A DNA stretch of 64,000 bases. Source: Nectonema munidae (taxonomy: Eukaryota; Nematomorpha; Nectonematoida; Nectonematidae). Positions 1 through 10,951 of this stretch are shown in pieces (position 1 is the stretch's first letter; every line of letters begins with the position of its first letter). The stretch covers positions 558,001-622,000 of the forward strand of contig JAUIRK010000896.1 in NCBI GenBank assembly GCA_030549495.1. The letters are read 5' to 3'. The notes under the pieces are model-generated. The model was given only the letters and a program-made list of their open reading frames with translations, ran no database searches and was not told the DNA's origin. Made by a program: the position numbers and the translations under genes.

Positions 1-1
1 T

Positions 2-3000
2 CCCTCTATCAAAGAAGACTTGAAAAGAGTGTTTCCAAAAGAAAAGATGGATGAGTGTGAAATGATCCTCTTAGAAGATCTTTGCGATTACATAAACACA
101 GAAAATCCAGATTGGATTATAAATGACTCTCATATTCACTTTCTGGGTATGTAAGATAATCCTTCTCATTCAAATACATTTATTTATTCCTTAGATGTTT
201 CCAGTCTTCGGAGCCTAACAAATTAGATGCACGTATGGGAAGTTGATTCGATGTGTCAAAATGATTAATATGTGTCAAAAATTATTACCTAAGTTTTTCA
301 AAAAATAACTCTCAGGCTTTGTTTTCGAAAAAAATTGGAATAAAATTTTTTGGTGTTAGATAGATGTGTGGGAGAAGAATTTGCAAAAAGAGCAATATGA
401 CCAAAAAAAAATTTTTTTAAAAACTTATTTTCTAAAAAATAAACCGATGCAAATTCATTATTTTGGAAAGGGCTTTAAATTTGCAAACATACTTTAAACA
501 ACTTTTTTGCGATGTAAACCTTTTATTTTCATGGTACAGCATGGCTTGTGACTCAAACCCCCAAAATGGTCATGCCTTCAACCAACTCACTATTATTTTG
601 TAAAGAACAAAAAAGTTATATTTAATTTTTAATGTTCTTTTATTACGTAAATGTTTCTAGTTCTGCGGATCTAAGAAAATATATATAGATATGGGAAGTT
701 AATTGGATGTGTCAAAGTGATTAGCACGTGTCAAAAAGTATTAGTTTATCAAAAATAAACCAATGGGCTTTATTTTCGCAAAAAACTGCAGTAACATTAT
801 TTTAATGTTAAATCCACTTGTGGAAACACAATTCGCAAAGAGATAATTTGCCACAAAAACATTTTAACGAAAAACATAAAAAAAACAAATATCTTTTGAG
901 AAAGTTATTTTCTGAAAATAAGGCTTTTCGAATTCATTATTTTAAAATGGAGAAGAACACATTTCTGCAAAAATTTGGCGTACTTTAAATGACTTTTTTG
1001 TGATAATAAGCTCTTCTCAACTCACTATGCTAACATAAATCAAAGTTCCTTCTCCGATTTCGGAATTCTCTTACTTCAGACTTCACAACCGTGCCTCAAA
1101 CCAAAACCATTTGGCATAGTGTACAAGCAACGTATAAATGCAAAAATTAGACTGAATAGAAGAGTCATCATGGTAGGTTGGCTTTTTGCCCAACTTTTTA
1201 AAATAACTTTGTCCGATATGATTAATCTTTAGAGTACATTTACCTTCGAGTATTCCTTCATTTTGCCAATAATATTCTATGAATTTAACTTTTTCTTCAA
1301 CTTTGTACAATGGTAGAGAGCAGTAGATAGAAATTTAACAAACAGACAACCCTGTTATAAATGTAATATGATTCTATGCTTATCCCTTTCGTGACCAGAA
1401 AAATCAGACGATATTTATTAAAAAGCAGAAGATTCCTATACAAAACTATTTGAAAAAGCAGACGAAGGTAAAATTGTTTATGTATCATATATGACACACT
1501 GGTCACGAAAGGGTTATAAAAAATGTTTTTAATAAAACTTGTAAAATCTTAATCTATTTATATTCTTCTCAACTTTATATTTTCTTTATAAATCTTATTT
1601 CAAATTTTAAGCCTCAAAAAATTAAAAATAACGCACATTTTTCTTGCACTTAATCAAAAGTACCAAAAATGTATACATTGTAAAATTTAAGTCAAGAAAA
1701 GTACATCATTAAATTATTTATATGTGTTTTTAAGGCCACGTTTGGCCGATAGACATTTGGCCTATTAGACATAAGACGGTAGAATTTAGCTGAAGGAGAT
1801 TTGGTCGAACAAAAATTGTATCAAGCTGGCATTTGGTGGAATGGACCATTTGCCATGTAACTTCTAGTAGATAAAATTATTCATCACATAATTTGTGTAT
1901 AGAAGTTATGAATAAACAAAAATTACGCTGTAGATTTGTAATATATCATAATACATTTGGCAAGATAGCTTCGAGTGATAAGTTGTTCATCACATAATTG
2001 GTGTATAGAAGTTAAGAAAAGAAAAAGAAAACAAAATTTATGCTGTAGATTTGTTTAGAGCACACGCGTGCAAACTTACTGGAAGTAAAGCAGCGTCTAG
2101 AAAAATTGTATATACATTTTTGGCCTAATGTGCCTTCGGTAAAATGTCGCTCCACTAAATGTCGGTTGGGCCAAATTTCGGTCGGCCAAATATTCGGTCA
2201 CAGTTTTTAATACGAAGAAAATAGTTTAAAACTTTTGTAATAAGTATAATATCTGTCAGCATGTAAAAACGTTACCAGTATGTTCTAATTACACCCACTT
2301 ATGATTATATACCATTTTTACTTTAAGTTCCTCCTTTTCCAATTTAAGTTCGTCCTTTTCCAATTTAAGTTCGTCCTTTTTAAATAGAATTCGAACATAA
2401 ATTCCCCGGACAACATTTTTTGTTCTACTGTTTAACAAAGAATAAAACACTAACACACGTGTGCTTGAGCTACAATATTGATATTGATATTAAAAAATGA
2501 AAATGTACTTTCGACACAAACTAAAATCGCACTCGAATTATGCTTTTTTTTGTGAAAAGTTTACCATTTTCACAAAAATATGTTTGTAACGTCTGATAAT
2601 GAATGACATTTTCTTTTAACTTCATTTTAAGAAAATGGGCTATGTCCCAAACACTCCCCCCTCCCCCTCCTTTTTTTTGCAACTGTATATATATTATAGA
2701 TTGAATTTGATACATATTAACGACTAATTTCATACTTCAATACTAACAAGCACCTAGATATAAGGATTATGCATTCTCAGTAGTTCTACTCTTTTTAAAA
2801 TCCAATTAAAATAATTTTCTGAATACGCCACTGTATATATTCATCTATTTTAGTGTCGGTTCTCGAAAATCGAGAAAAATTCGGTGCAAATCAGAGGAAC
2901 TTCATATTAAAAATCTTACAACTCTTGGTGCTTTCCTTTGACTTTGTTCTAACACTCAAGAACGATGGCAAACACTCATTCATGTCTTACTTAAAAGGAC

Positions 3001-6000
3001 TTTCCTTGTTGGCTGAAAGGTGTGAAGCCATTGATAGAATGGAACTTGAAAATGTTGTTAAAGTGGTATTCTGTTTTATTCATCATTTTTACTCTTTAAT
3101 AATAATTACTTAGAATTGATTCAACTTCTCTATTTTTATCATCCGTCATATACTTGTAAGGAAAAAATATTACTCGAAAGGTGGCCCTTGAAACATATTT
3201 TAAGTTCAAAATGTGTAAAATAATTTAAGTATCACGTACTTTTTCATTTTACTACGTCGGCGGCATAGATGCAAATATTTATAATTGTTTTATAAGCTTA
3301 GAAATTTTTTTTTCAATAGATGTGTAGACGCCATTTATCACGATACACAAATTACTTTAACTAATGTGAACTAAAATTTTAAATTTGTTCTTAACTTGCA
3401 ACAAATTATCATGAATTTAGCTTATCGCACAAACAAATTCATTTCCCCTTCAAGCGGCCATGACCTTTGATATACAAAAGTTTACAGTAAAATCTGGATA
3501 TATCGGATTTGGCCGGGCCACATAAATTGTCCAATATATCCAATATAAAAATTATTACAATTAAATTAATTTGATTAATTTTTTAAAGATCAGTCGAATA
3601 GAACATAATCTTGAAAATTAATTCAAGAAAATTTATCTTGAAAGATTAATTTAAAAATAATTAATATTTATGGAATATTAGGAATTCTCGAAAAATTTTA
3701 TGTTTGAGTTTGTTAATAATAATAAATTAAAAAAAAATAAAACATTGAGAAAAAACACTTTTATTATTGGTGGCAAGAAAATTTACTAAAAAATAAAACA
3801 AATTTATAAAAAAATGTGAAATATTTTAAAAATTTGAATAAAAAACAATAAAAACAAAAAAAGAGATAAGTTAGAAAAGTTTAATAAAGTTATTTTTTAT
3901 TGAAAATATTCTTTAATAATTTGAATTATATTTTTCCAAATTGTGATCCGATATATATGAATAATTTTCTTTTGATTTTTGCTATTAGGATCAGAAAATT
4001 TATCCGATTGTATTTGTCCGATATATTCGATTATCCGAGTTCGTTATATCCAACATTTTTTATTATTCAATCTTGTTATACATATTCACTTTCCTTTATG
4101 TTATAATGTAGTATAAGTATAAGTAGTGTGTATAAGTGTGTAGCTGGAATCATTCTTTTTGGTTGAAATAATTATTGATCGACATAAAATAGACCAATCA
4201 TATTCGAGATCATTATACCGTAAAACTTCCAATTCTTTAAATAAAATCTTCTTTTTATACATAGATGTTTAAAAAATTAGAAGGAAACTTTGGCCATAGC
4301 GGTGCTTTTGAATTTTTTTTAGCTATGTTGCGAACTTACCAAAAATGTAATACTGTACGTACGCCATAGAAATTATAAAATTTTCATTGTCAAAATGTAT
4401 TTTTGGAGCGAGAAAAATTTTAATGTCAACAAATTTTCCCCAAAAATTGTTAAGGATTGTGCTTGTAGAGGCTAAATTTTTGATGATATCAAGTAAAAAA
4501 GTTACTTTTCTCATAATAATATTTTTTACCCTTAAATTACAATGATAAATAAATAAGCCTTAGGATTAGCCTCCTTTATTTCACCTTGTAAAACTTTTAA
4601 ATACTGTCTGCCACCACTAAAACATAACAAAAGTCTGTAATTTTAAATGAAAAATCAAGCAAAACGTTTTGAACAAAATCGAATTTCATAAAAAGAACCT
4701 ATAAAATTTCAGAAGGACAAAATAGTATTTCGAAAAGACAAAATAAAACTTCAGAAAGACAAAATAGAATTGCAAAAAATACAACCAAAAAGCGAATGTA
4801 TTAAAATATAAGGGTAATTATTCAAAATTTTCCTTCGACATACAAAAGCATCTTGAAATCATAAGCAAGAACAAGACTAATTTTTAATTGCACGCTTCCG
4901 ATTGCCACTACATGCTAATCTTTCATTCTGACTCTTTCAGTTATGCAATGCGTGCTTCACAAAGATAGGAGCATTCTACGTGTGCTCCATTTCGTCTTGG
5001 ACTCACGACTTCAATGTGAACGCGGACTCCAACTCAATCATCACATCTAACATCCTGTCAAATCTCCTTCTACAACACAACGATCCATCCCTCTTCTCAA
5101 TCTGCTCCAACATGCTCTGGCATTTATCGCTGCAAAGGGTACATCTCCGTTTTATTTCTCCCATGAATTTGATACGCCCATCCCTGATTAAGCTTGTGCG
5201 ACGTTTATTGGTAGCGAGCACCTGTTAACAAACACCCCTTTTGATTGTTACCTTGCGCCACTCTCTTATTGTATTTACTAAATCAATCTGTAAATATTTG
5301 TGTCATAAAAAAAAGTTAGTACATTAGTTAGATGGTTGGTTGGTTGGTTGGTTAATTAGAACCGTGTACCAGTGATACCCGGGAAACCAGAGGGTGCAGA
5401 AATATGTAAATTAGAAATTTTTTCGTTAAAAGAAATTTTACTAATTGTAATATTAATTTGAAATTAACAGGATTGAAGTGCTCCAAAAATTCTTCTACAC
5501 GCATTTGTTTTGTGAATAAAAACTCTTCGATTGAATTGCTTTAAAAGTACTACAATTGTAATAGCATAAGTGCACAATGATTAAACGCTTTGAGGACCAG
5601 TGGGACACCAGTATCCTAAGAAATGAAAATCGTCTGCTTTGAATATATTCCGTTGAAAAAGAAAGCAAAAAAAAGAAGAAAAAAAGAAAAGCAAAAGAAG
5701 AAAAATTGAATTAATTCCATTGAAAAAGAAAGCAGACGAATAGTCTTTAAATTTTCGTCTTTTATTAACCCTTTGAGGACCAGAATTTTGAAGAATAATC
5801 GTCTGCTTTTTTTCAATGGAATTTTGTATGTTGTAAGCAGACGATTATTATTTCTTGGTACACCGGTGTCACACTAAGCCTCAAAGGGTTAAATTGATTT
5901 CTAAAAAAAGGGTATTTAAAATTAGAGAGGCCAAAAACCATTCTCACCACTAAAATAGGTTGGACGGTGCAACTTCTCCCCCAGTTTCAGAGTCTGTCTT

Positions 6001-8428
6001 GTACTATAAACTAATAAAAATATACTGTTTTTGAGATTTAACTTTCAACGTATGCGTGTCTAATCTCAATATGTATGTATTCATGTGTTTGTTATCTATG
6101 TATTCGTATGTATGCATGTTTGTATGTGTATGTCTAATTGTCTTTTGTGTCAGACATGTATTAATGCAAATAAATAGGAAAGTTTGTGTCAAGAATGTCA
6201 AAAAATGTATATGTAAATGTATGTATGTACGATTGCGCTAACCTCAAGCCTAACACTAACTTGGATACGAAGACTAAAGCTAATTCTAACGCTGATAATA
6301 GTTTTCCAAAATTTTGCAAATTAAGGCCCATTTAAAAATGGGGTTGAGCACTTGTCAATTAATTTGAATAGTCAAAATCAGCGGTAGATTGATTTCCTAT
6401 TAACAATGCAGTGTTTACTAGTATTTGGAGCAACATTTTAAGTTATATTTTCTCTTTTTTAAATTTGAAATCGTCTCTTTCAATTCTGTTTTGTCTTTTT
6501 TAAATGATATATTATCTTTTTTTCAATTATATTTTGCCTTTTTTCTATTCTATTTTGTCTTATAAAACACAAAATTGAAAAAAGACAAAATAGAATTAAA
6601 AATAGTATATAATTGAGAACGATACAACGATAATAAAACAAAAAAAATTTAAGCTTCATTTATCATGGACCCTGTCATAGAAAGATGCTAAATGTTAAAA
6701 AATAAATAATTATTTCTATCGATCACTTCTCAAAAACATTAAGACACTAATCAAAAAATTAAGAAACATTTTATACCGCCTAATTTTTAGTTTAAAAACA
6801 ACTTTCTCTCTAGCATTTGGCAAAGCCAGCGATAGCAGCCGATGACATCAAACCATCGTTTTATTCTGTGAAATTCTTCCTTTATACAAAATGTATGGAA
6901 ACATTTTTTTCTAATCAATTGTATAACCATTTTTCGATAAAACTAAATGATTTTACTTCTTTAGATTCCACAAGAAATGGCCTTCACATTATCAATTCCA
7001 ATTTTGCAATGTTTAAAAGAAAAAAAGAGTGAAAAAGACTGTAAGTTCAAAAGAATTATATTTCCTATTTCTTTAAATACTCTTTCAAGTTGACATTTTT
7101 TGAGACCGAGAATATACCTTTATGACTATTATATATCTTCGTACTATTTAAAATTATTGAGACCTATGTTAGATTATTTAGATCAGTCGTTCTCAATCGG
7201 GGTCTATATGGAAAGTCTAGGTTGACTTCTGCAAGCAACATTGGTGGATCTACGATATCCATCGCTTTCCTCAATGAAGTCCCAGTTTGATTCAAAGATG
7301 CTATGAAGCCTGAACTTTCATGGGTTTTCCATAATTGGGGTTTGTGATGGCCAGACCCGTTCCCAAACTCTAAGCATTGTATGGACGAAGTAAATTTTAG
7401 AGTGGGCTATTTGCATAACTCTTTTTCACCTCCCTCTCTCTCTCTCATTATCAACAAGGCAATATCATAGGATAAGATTTTTTCGGCCCTTTGGTCTTTA
7501 ATGAAGACCAAATCTTTGAAGGGATGCAGATTGTGAATGACAGTTTTGCCTTAAGCAAAAAAGCTGTCAAATATACAGCCGGAGCGTCAAATGTAGCTCA
7601 AATCTACTCACAAGCGAAACAAGTCTTTTAAATAATTGAAATTAAGATATTAAATTGAGAGAATTCAAATTTATTGGGAGCGGGAATGGCTTCCCCCACC
7701 CCCGTCCTTCCCTGTGATGTGCGCCCCTGAAATACATAGAATACGAGTCCATTGCTAGAAATGGGACTCTATTTCTAAAACTTTAAAAATTGATATCGAA
7801 TCAAATTTGGCTCATAGCAAAACACGAAAAATGTGAACGTAATTGTAAAATACAGCATTTGTCATTCATTTTCAGGAATATTCTTTAAAAGCTTTTTTTT
7901 TTAATTTTCTTTAATCATAAAAAAATTCAACTAGCACAGGCACTGAACATAGTAGTTACAGTATGGAGTACCTATTTTTACTGAAAAAAATTTATTCGGG
8001 CAAACGTGAAAAGCTTGGGACAGTCGTTTGCCCACGCAGTTGATAAAAAATGATTTATTCGTTTAAATCCAATGTCTAAGTAAAATTTAACAAAGGCCCC
8101 ACGTGTATTCAACAATTTTAATTTTGTACGCATATTAAGAAATTAGGTTTTGTTTAAACTCATAGTGCGTTTTTTTATATTTGCAGACACATGTTGTTTG
8201 ATCGCTCTCAAGAGTTTTGTGAACATCAGTGCGGAAGTAAGGTCATTTGAAAATGTAAATAAAAATAATGGATACATTTTTTTTTCGTAGGTACAAGCTT
8301 TGTGTAGGATTGATTTGGATTTAGAACCGTTTGAAAAGATTTCACCTCAAATGAAAAAAGTATGTCAGGAGATAGAAGCTGGAGTCAAAAAAGATTTGCC
8401 TCAAGGCTACATCAAGAACTTTAAATAA
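2..8428 (+). CDS. PLAA: PLAA/Doa1-like protein, C-terminal PUL-domain part (6 exons, 5' end outside window)
   Basis: Six exons join in phase: 2-146, 2854-3065, 4941-5138, 6965-7040, 8187-8236 and 8291-8428 (stop TAA 8426-8428). All introns are GT-AG; sizes are 2707, 1875, 1826, 1146 and 54 bp. The visible 272 residues are helix-rich. Three stretches follow the order of the PUL domain of phospholipase A2-activating protein as I remember it: ILLEDL near residue 22 (PLAA ILLEKI), VLCNACF near 118, and CCLIALKSFVNISAE at 213-227 (PLAA LLVALGTLISDD). In PLAA/Doa1 this armadillo-like domain binds Cdc48/p97 in ubiquitin-dependent sorting and degradation; the WD40 and PFU domains would be encoded upstream of the window. 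The splice structure is well supported by phase and sites. The family call is from remembered motifs only; another PUL or ARM protein is possible. Confidence 0.6.
195..1045 (+). repeat. Diverged direct duplication in intron 1 of the PLAA-like gene
   Basis: Two units of roughly 400-450 bp (about 195-620 and 650-1045) share ordered blocks. One is ATGGGAAGTTRATT followed by ATGTGTCAAA and a second TGTCAAAAA. Others are GGCTTT.TTTTCG, a TTTTCTRAAAATAA block, AATTCATTATTTT and CTTTAAAYRACTTTTTTG. They look like an old tandem duplication of unknown origin. No coding potential is seen. Confidence 0.6.
1384..1513. mobile_element. piggyBac-like MITE (copy a)
   Basis: This is a 130-bp element. The left end CCCTTTCGTGACCAG is the exact reverse complement of the right end CTGGTCACGAAAGGG. 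It is flanked by TTAT on both sides rather than the TTAA usual for piggyBac. The inside carries CAGACGATAT and AAGCAGACGA, the core shared with the copies at 5769, 10915, 47490 and 49528. It is non-coding. Confidence 0.7.
1730..2215. mobile_element. MITE-like element with TTTGGCCGA termini
   Basis: Opposed terminal motifs are GTTTGGCCGATAGACATTTG near 1740 and CGGTCGGCCAAATATTCGGT near 2193. Between them the TTTGG(C/T) motif recurs several times. The pattern suggests a small non-autonomous DNA transposon of about 0.5 kb. Exact ends and target duplication are not clear. Confidence 0.4.
2322..2384 (+). repeat. 22-bp minisatellite, three copies
   Basis: TTAAGTTCGTCCTTTTCCAA is repeated about three times with a 22-bp period, with one C/G difference in the first unit and a degenerate last unit. 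It lies in intron 1 of the PLAA-like gene. Confidence 0.8.
3486..4055. mobile_element. mariner/pogo-type MITE in intron 2
   Basis: The left end TACAGTAAAATCTGGATATA and the right end, read in reverse (GTTGGATATAACGAACTCGG), resemble the CAGTRAAACCTCGATATAACG termini common to Tc1/mariner-pogo MITEs. The inside is AT-rich and non-coding. The right boundary is approximate. Confidence 0.45.
4700..4780 (+). repeat. Degenerate GACAAAATAGAATT minisatellite
   Basis: GACAAAATA recurs about every 25-28 bases. The same motif occurs in inverted arrangement at about 6530-6597. No gene is seen in the rest of intron 2 (4060-4930). Confidence 0.6.
5332..5352 (+). repeat. (TTGG)n microsatellite
   Basis: Five uninterrupted TTGG units lie in intron 3 of the PLAA-like gene, about 100 bp past an in-frame stop that would be used if exon 3 were not spliced at 5138. 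Confidence 0.85.
5582..5760. mobile_element. Partial piggyBac-like MITE
   Basis: TTAAACGCTTTGAGGACCAG at the left end matches the left end of the neighbouring MITE at 5769. ATCGTCTGCTTT and AAGCAGACGAAT core motifs are present. An A/G-rich insertion occupies 5665-5705, and the right end is not recognisable. Confidence 0.5.
5769..5888. mobile_element. piggyBac-like MITE (copy b)
   Basis: This is a 120-bp element between TTAA (5765-5768) and TTAA (5889-5892). Its termini are CCCTTTGAGG and CCTCAAAGGG. The core ATCGTCTGC...GCAGACGAT is palindromic. TTAA duplications and CCC termini are the piggyBac signature. Confidence 0.8.
6440..6600. repeat. TTTTGTCTT repeats and a local palindrome
   Basis: ATTTTGTCTTTT-type units recur on the top strand and then invert around 6560: TTCTATTTTGTCTT is followed about 20 bp later by AAGACAAAATAGAA, giving a hairpin-capable segment. 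It is related to the minisatellite at 4700-4780. Confidence 0.6.
7041..8186. other. Intron 4 of the PLAA-like gene: repeat debris only
   Basis: A hAT-like terminal phrase (CAGTCGTTCTCAATC) lies near 7184. A CT microsatellite lies near 7432-7455. GTGCGCCCCTG at 7720-7730 follows a C-rich tract and is the reverse strand of the recurrent CAGGGGCGCA repeat end. No exon beyond those listed is supported. Confidence 0.5.
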
Positions 8429-8429
8429 A
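8424..8429 (+). promoter_or_regulatory. Poly(A) signal overlapping the PLAA-like stop codon
   Basis: AATAAA overlaps the TAA stop of the PLAA-like gene. A second AATAAA at about 8526 would leave a more usual 3' UTR of about 100 bp and is the likelier functional signal. Confidence 0.45.
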
Positions 8430-8529
8430 AGCTCGAAAGAAAGCCAACAAATGATTACTTCATTACTTTGGTCAAGTTGAAACAATTTCACAAACGTGTA
8501 TACTTTAGCGACGAAGTTTACTTTTAATA

Positions 8530-10914
8530 AACAGATTCGCGATTAGATGTTTCCACGATATAAAGAGAAAAGGTAGCTTGTGTAAAATATAAACAAACCA
8601 AAAATTTTTTGGTTGAATTCAATTTTTAATAAAGGATTTTGGAGCCGAAAAGGGGAAAAATTCCAATTTTAATTCTTAAAATAACTTTGATGTAAAAGTA
8701 TATATTTGTTGTGATAAATTTTTATGTAAACAAAAAATGGTTATATGTATTGCGAATTTTTTTGCAATTTAAACTCAATTAATTCAACAAGTACACAATC
8801 AGAAAGATAATTTTCAAAGGACACTGGATTTTCCTTTCAGACTACTTTAATGTCAAGTACTTTTCAAAAATAATTTTATGATAAAGATGTGCGTAAGAAT
8901 CAATTTTTTACCCTAAGAAATAAATTATGATAAGGGTCTTGTTAGGTAGTTCTGATCTTCAGAATTTCAGAATTACAAATCTGAAATTTCATTTTTTTTC
9001 TTTCACATCCAGATATTTTGGGAAACCTAAAGTTGCCATTTCATATCCAATTTTTTCATTAAATAGATTTTCACTGACATTAATGAAATGTGAGGCCAAG
9101 ATTGTTTTAAAAAATTGTTAATTGCCTAAAAATTATTCTGAGAAGGGATACATTTTATTGAAATTTGAATTATGTCATTCATCATCTCTTTTTTTTATAT
9201 TGGCAATCACATTGACTTGACTCATCAATGATATATTTTGAACAATATCACATCGAGCTTTCAAAAAATTCTATTGTTCAAAATTTAACTATACTGAATC
9301 GATATTCACTTTTCAATTCAATAAAAATTTTGCATCCCATATTAGATTGATTTATCAAATTTTATCGATTAATTTTTGTACGTGTGATTTTTGTGACATA
9401 GATTTTAGTGTAGAAGCTTATTATTATAGTTGTAATTATGATTTAATATTAACCTGTATAATATTCATTCTAATTTCTCTACAAATGGGTTTTATTTTTT
9501 AGAATTAAATTCAGTTGGGTTAGGAATAGGCGTACTTGTTTAAATCTTCTGGATCAGTGACTCTCAACAAGGATGTGTTGTCCACTTTGCGGTGGACTAT
9601 GTGTTACAAAAGGTAGACCAATATATTTTAGTTTTATTAAAAGACCATTATTATTACTAAACTCAGCACTATCGTAGACTTGATGGCAATGAATTGATCA
9701 AACTGATATCTTTCATTCATGTCCACTTTTGGTTTTTATACCATTTTTCAAAAAGAAAGTTTTCCAATCCCAAAAAATCTACATAACTTTGTGGCGTGTG
9801 TGTTTTTAAGAGTAACATTTATGTATACTTAATCAAAATATGGTGTTTCAATTAATTTTGAGTAAGCAATTATACGTTTTATTTGCCTTTCTGAAGCTCT
9901 TTTAAGGACATGATCATTTTACTACAACTTTAGACTATATTTAATGTGAATTTGAGACCGAGTTCTATGAGACGCAGTTTTCCTAGCACCAACGAAGGAC
10001 AGGAGGCAAAATTAAAAAAAATAATCTTCACTAAACAATATAATTTTAAGTTTATGATGAAAAGTTTTGCTGTTGGAGAACAACTATTTGAATGAATTTA
10101 AATTTCGAAAACCTTTAATACTCTTATTTACTTATCGATTATAATTTTTAGATAAATATCAGATTTTTTGTCTTTTTAAAATAAGTAAGCTATTATTTTT
10201 CTATCAAGTTTACTAATTTCAAAATAATTCATCTTTTTTCTCTTACAATAGGTTTGCCATATGTCTCAGTATTAGGGAAAAATTCATAAATGAATCACGA
10301 GGGATATTCAAGAATTTTATTCAAAAAAGGATGTTGGAAAAAAATTGATCTCTTATACTTGTATGCATTTTTCAAATTATTTATTTTTGTAAGCAAAAAA
10401 CAGTTTTTTCATAGCTTGTTTCAAACCCATGTGTCTGGTTTGTTAATTTAAATATCTGACAATAAACTCGGTCTGACATCACTCGCCCTTAGAATACTTA
10501 CTCCCAAAACTAATATTGAATATTAAAGTCTGAAATTGTAGAAAATTATCATGTCTTCTAAAAGAACTTCAGAAAGGCACATAAAATTCGTCTTTACCAA
10601 TATATTCTCTTCTCAATAAGGAAATCCATTCAATTAAAGATAATGCATTTGTTCTCATCATATATAAAATTTCAATCTTCTTATGCGATACATTTGTGAA
10701 GCTTTAGACGGGATTCTCTTTTAAACTCTATGTTTTCAACCTCAAATTTCCCTCATCCAACAAAAAAAGCTTAAATTTCATCAAAAACGCGATTTTCAAA
10801 ATAAATCTCTCGGTTAAAATGGAGAAAAGTGCTTTGAAAGTTATCATGGATCTAAGTAAAAAAGATGATTTTATAACTACCATGTTATTATTAATTTGCT
10901 TTGTTTATTTCTCT
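8530..10914. other. No gene seen
   Basis: This stretch is AT-rich intergenic sequence. CAGTGACTCTCAACAAGG at about 9555 resembles the end of a hAT-type element, but no matching opposite end was found. Nothing else can be supported. Confidence 0.6.
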
Positions 10915-10951
10915 CCCGTTATCGATCAGAATAATCAGACGATATCTAGTA

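Noticed and set aside
5139-5228. Unspliced continuation of PLAA-like exon 3 to TAA at 5226
   Set aside because: Splicing at 5138 to 6965 keeps phase and restores the PUL-like order; reading on gives an unrelated Arg/Leu-rich end.
6817-7032. Longer frame over exon 4 of the PLAA-like gene in another phase
   Set aside because: Its phase does not fit the neighbouring exons and it ends in TGA before the GTAAGT donor; the 6965-7040 exon in the other frame joins both sides correctly.
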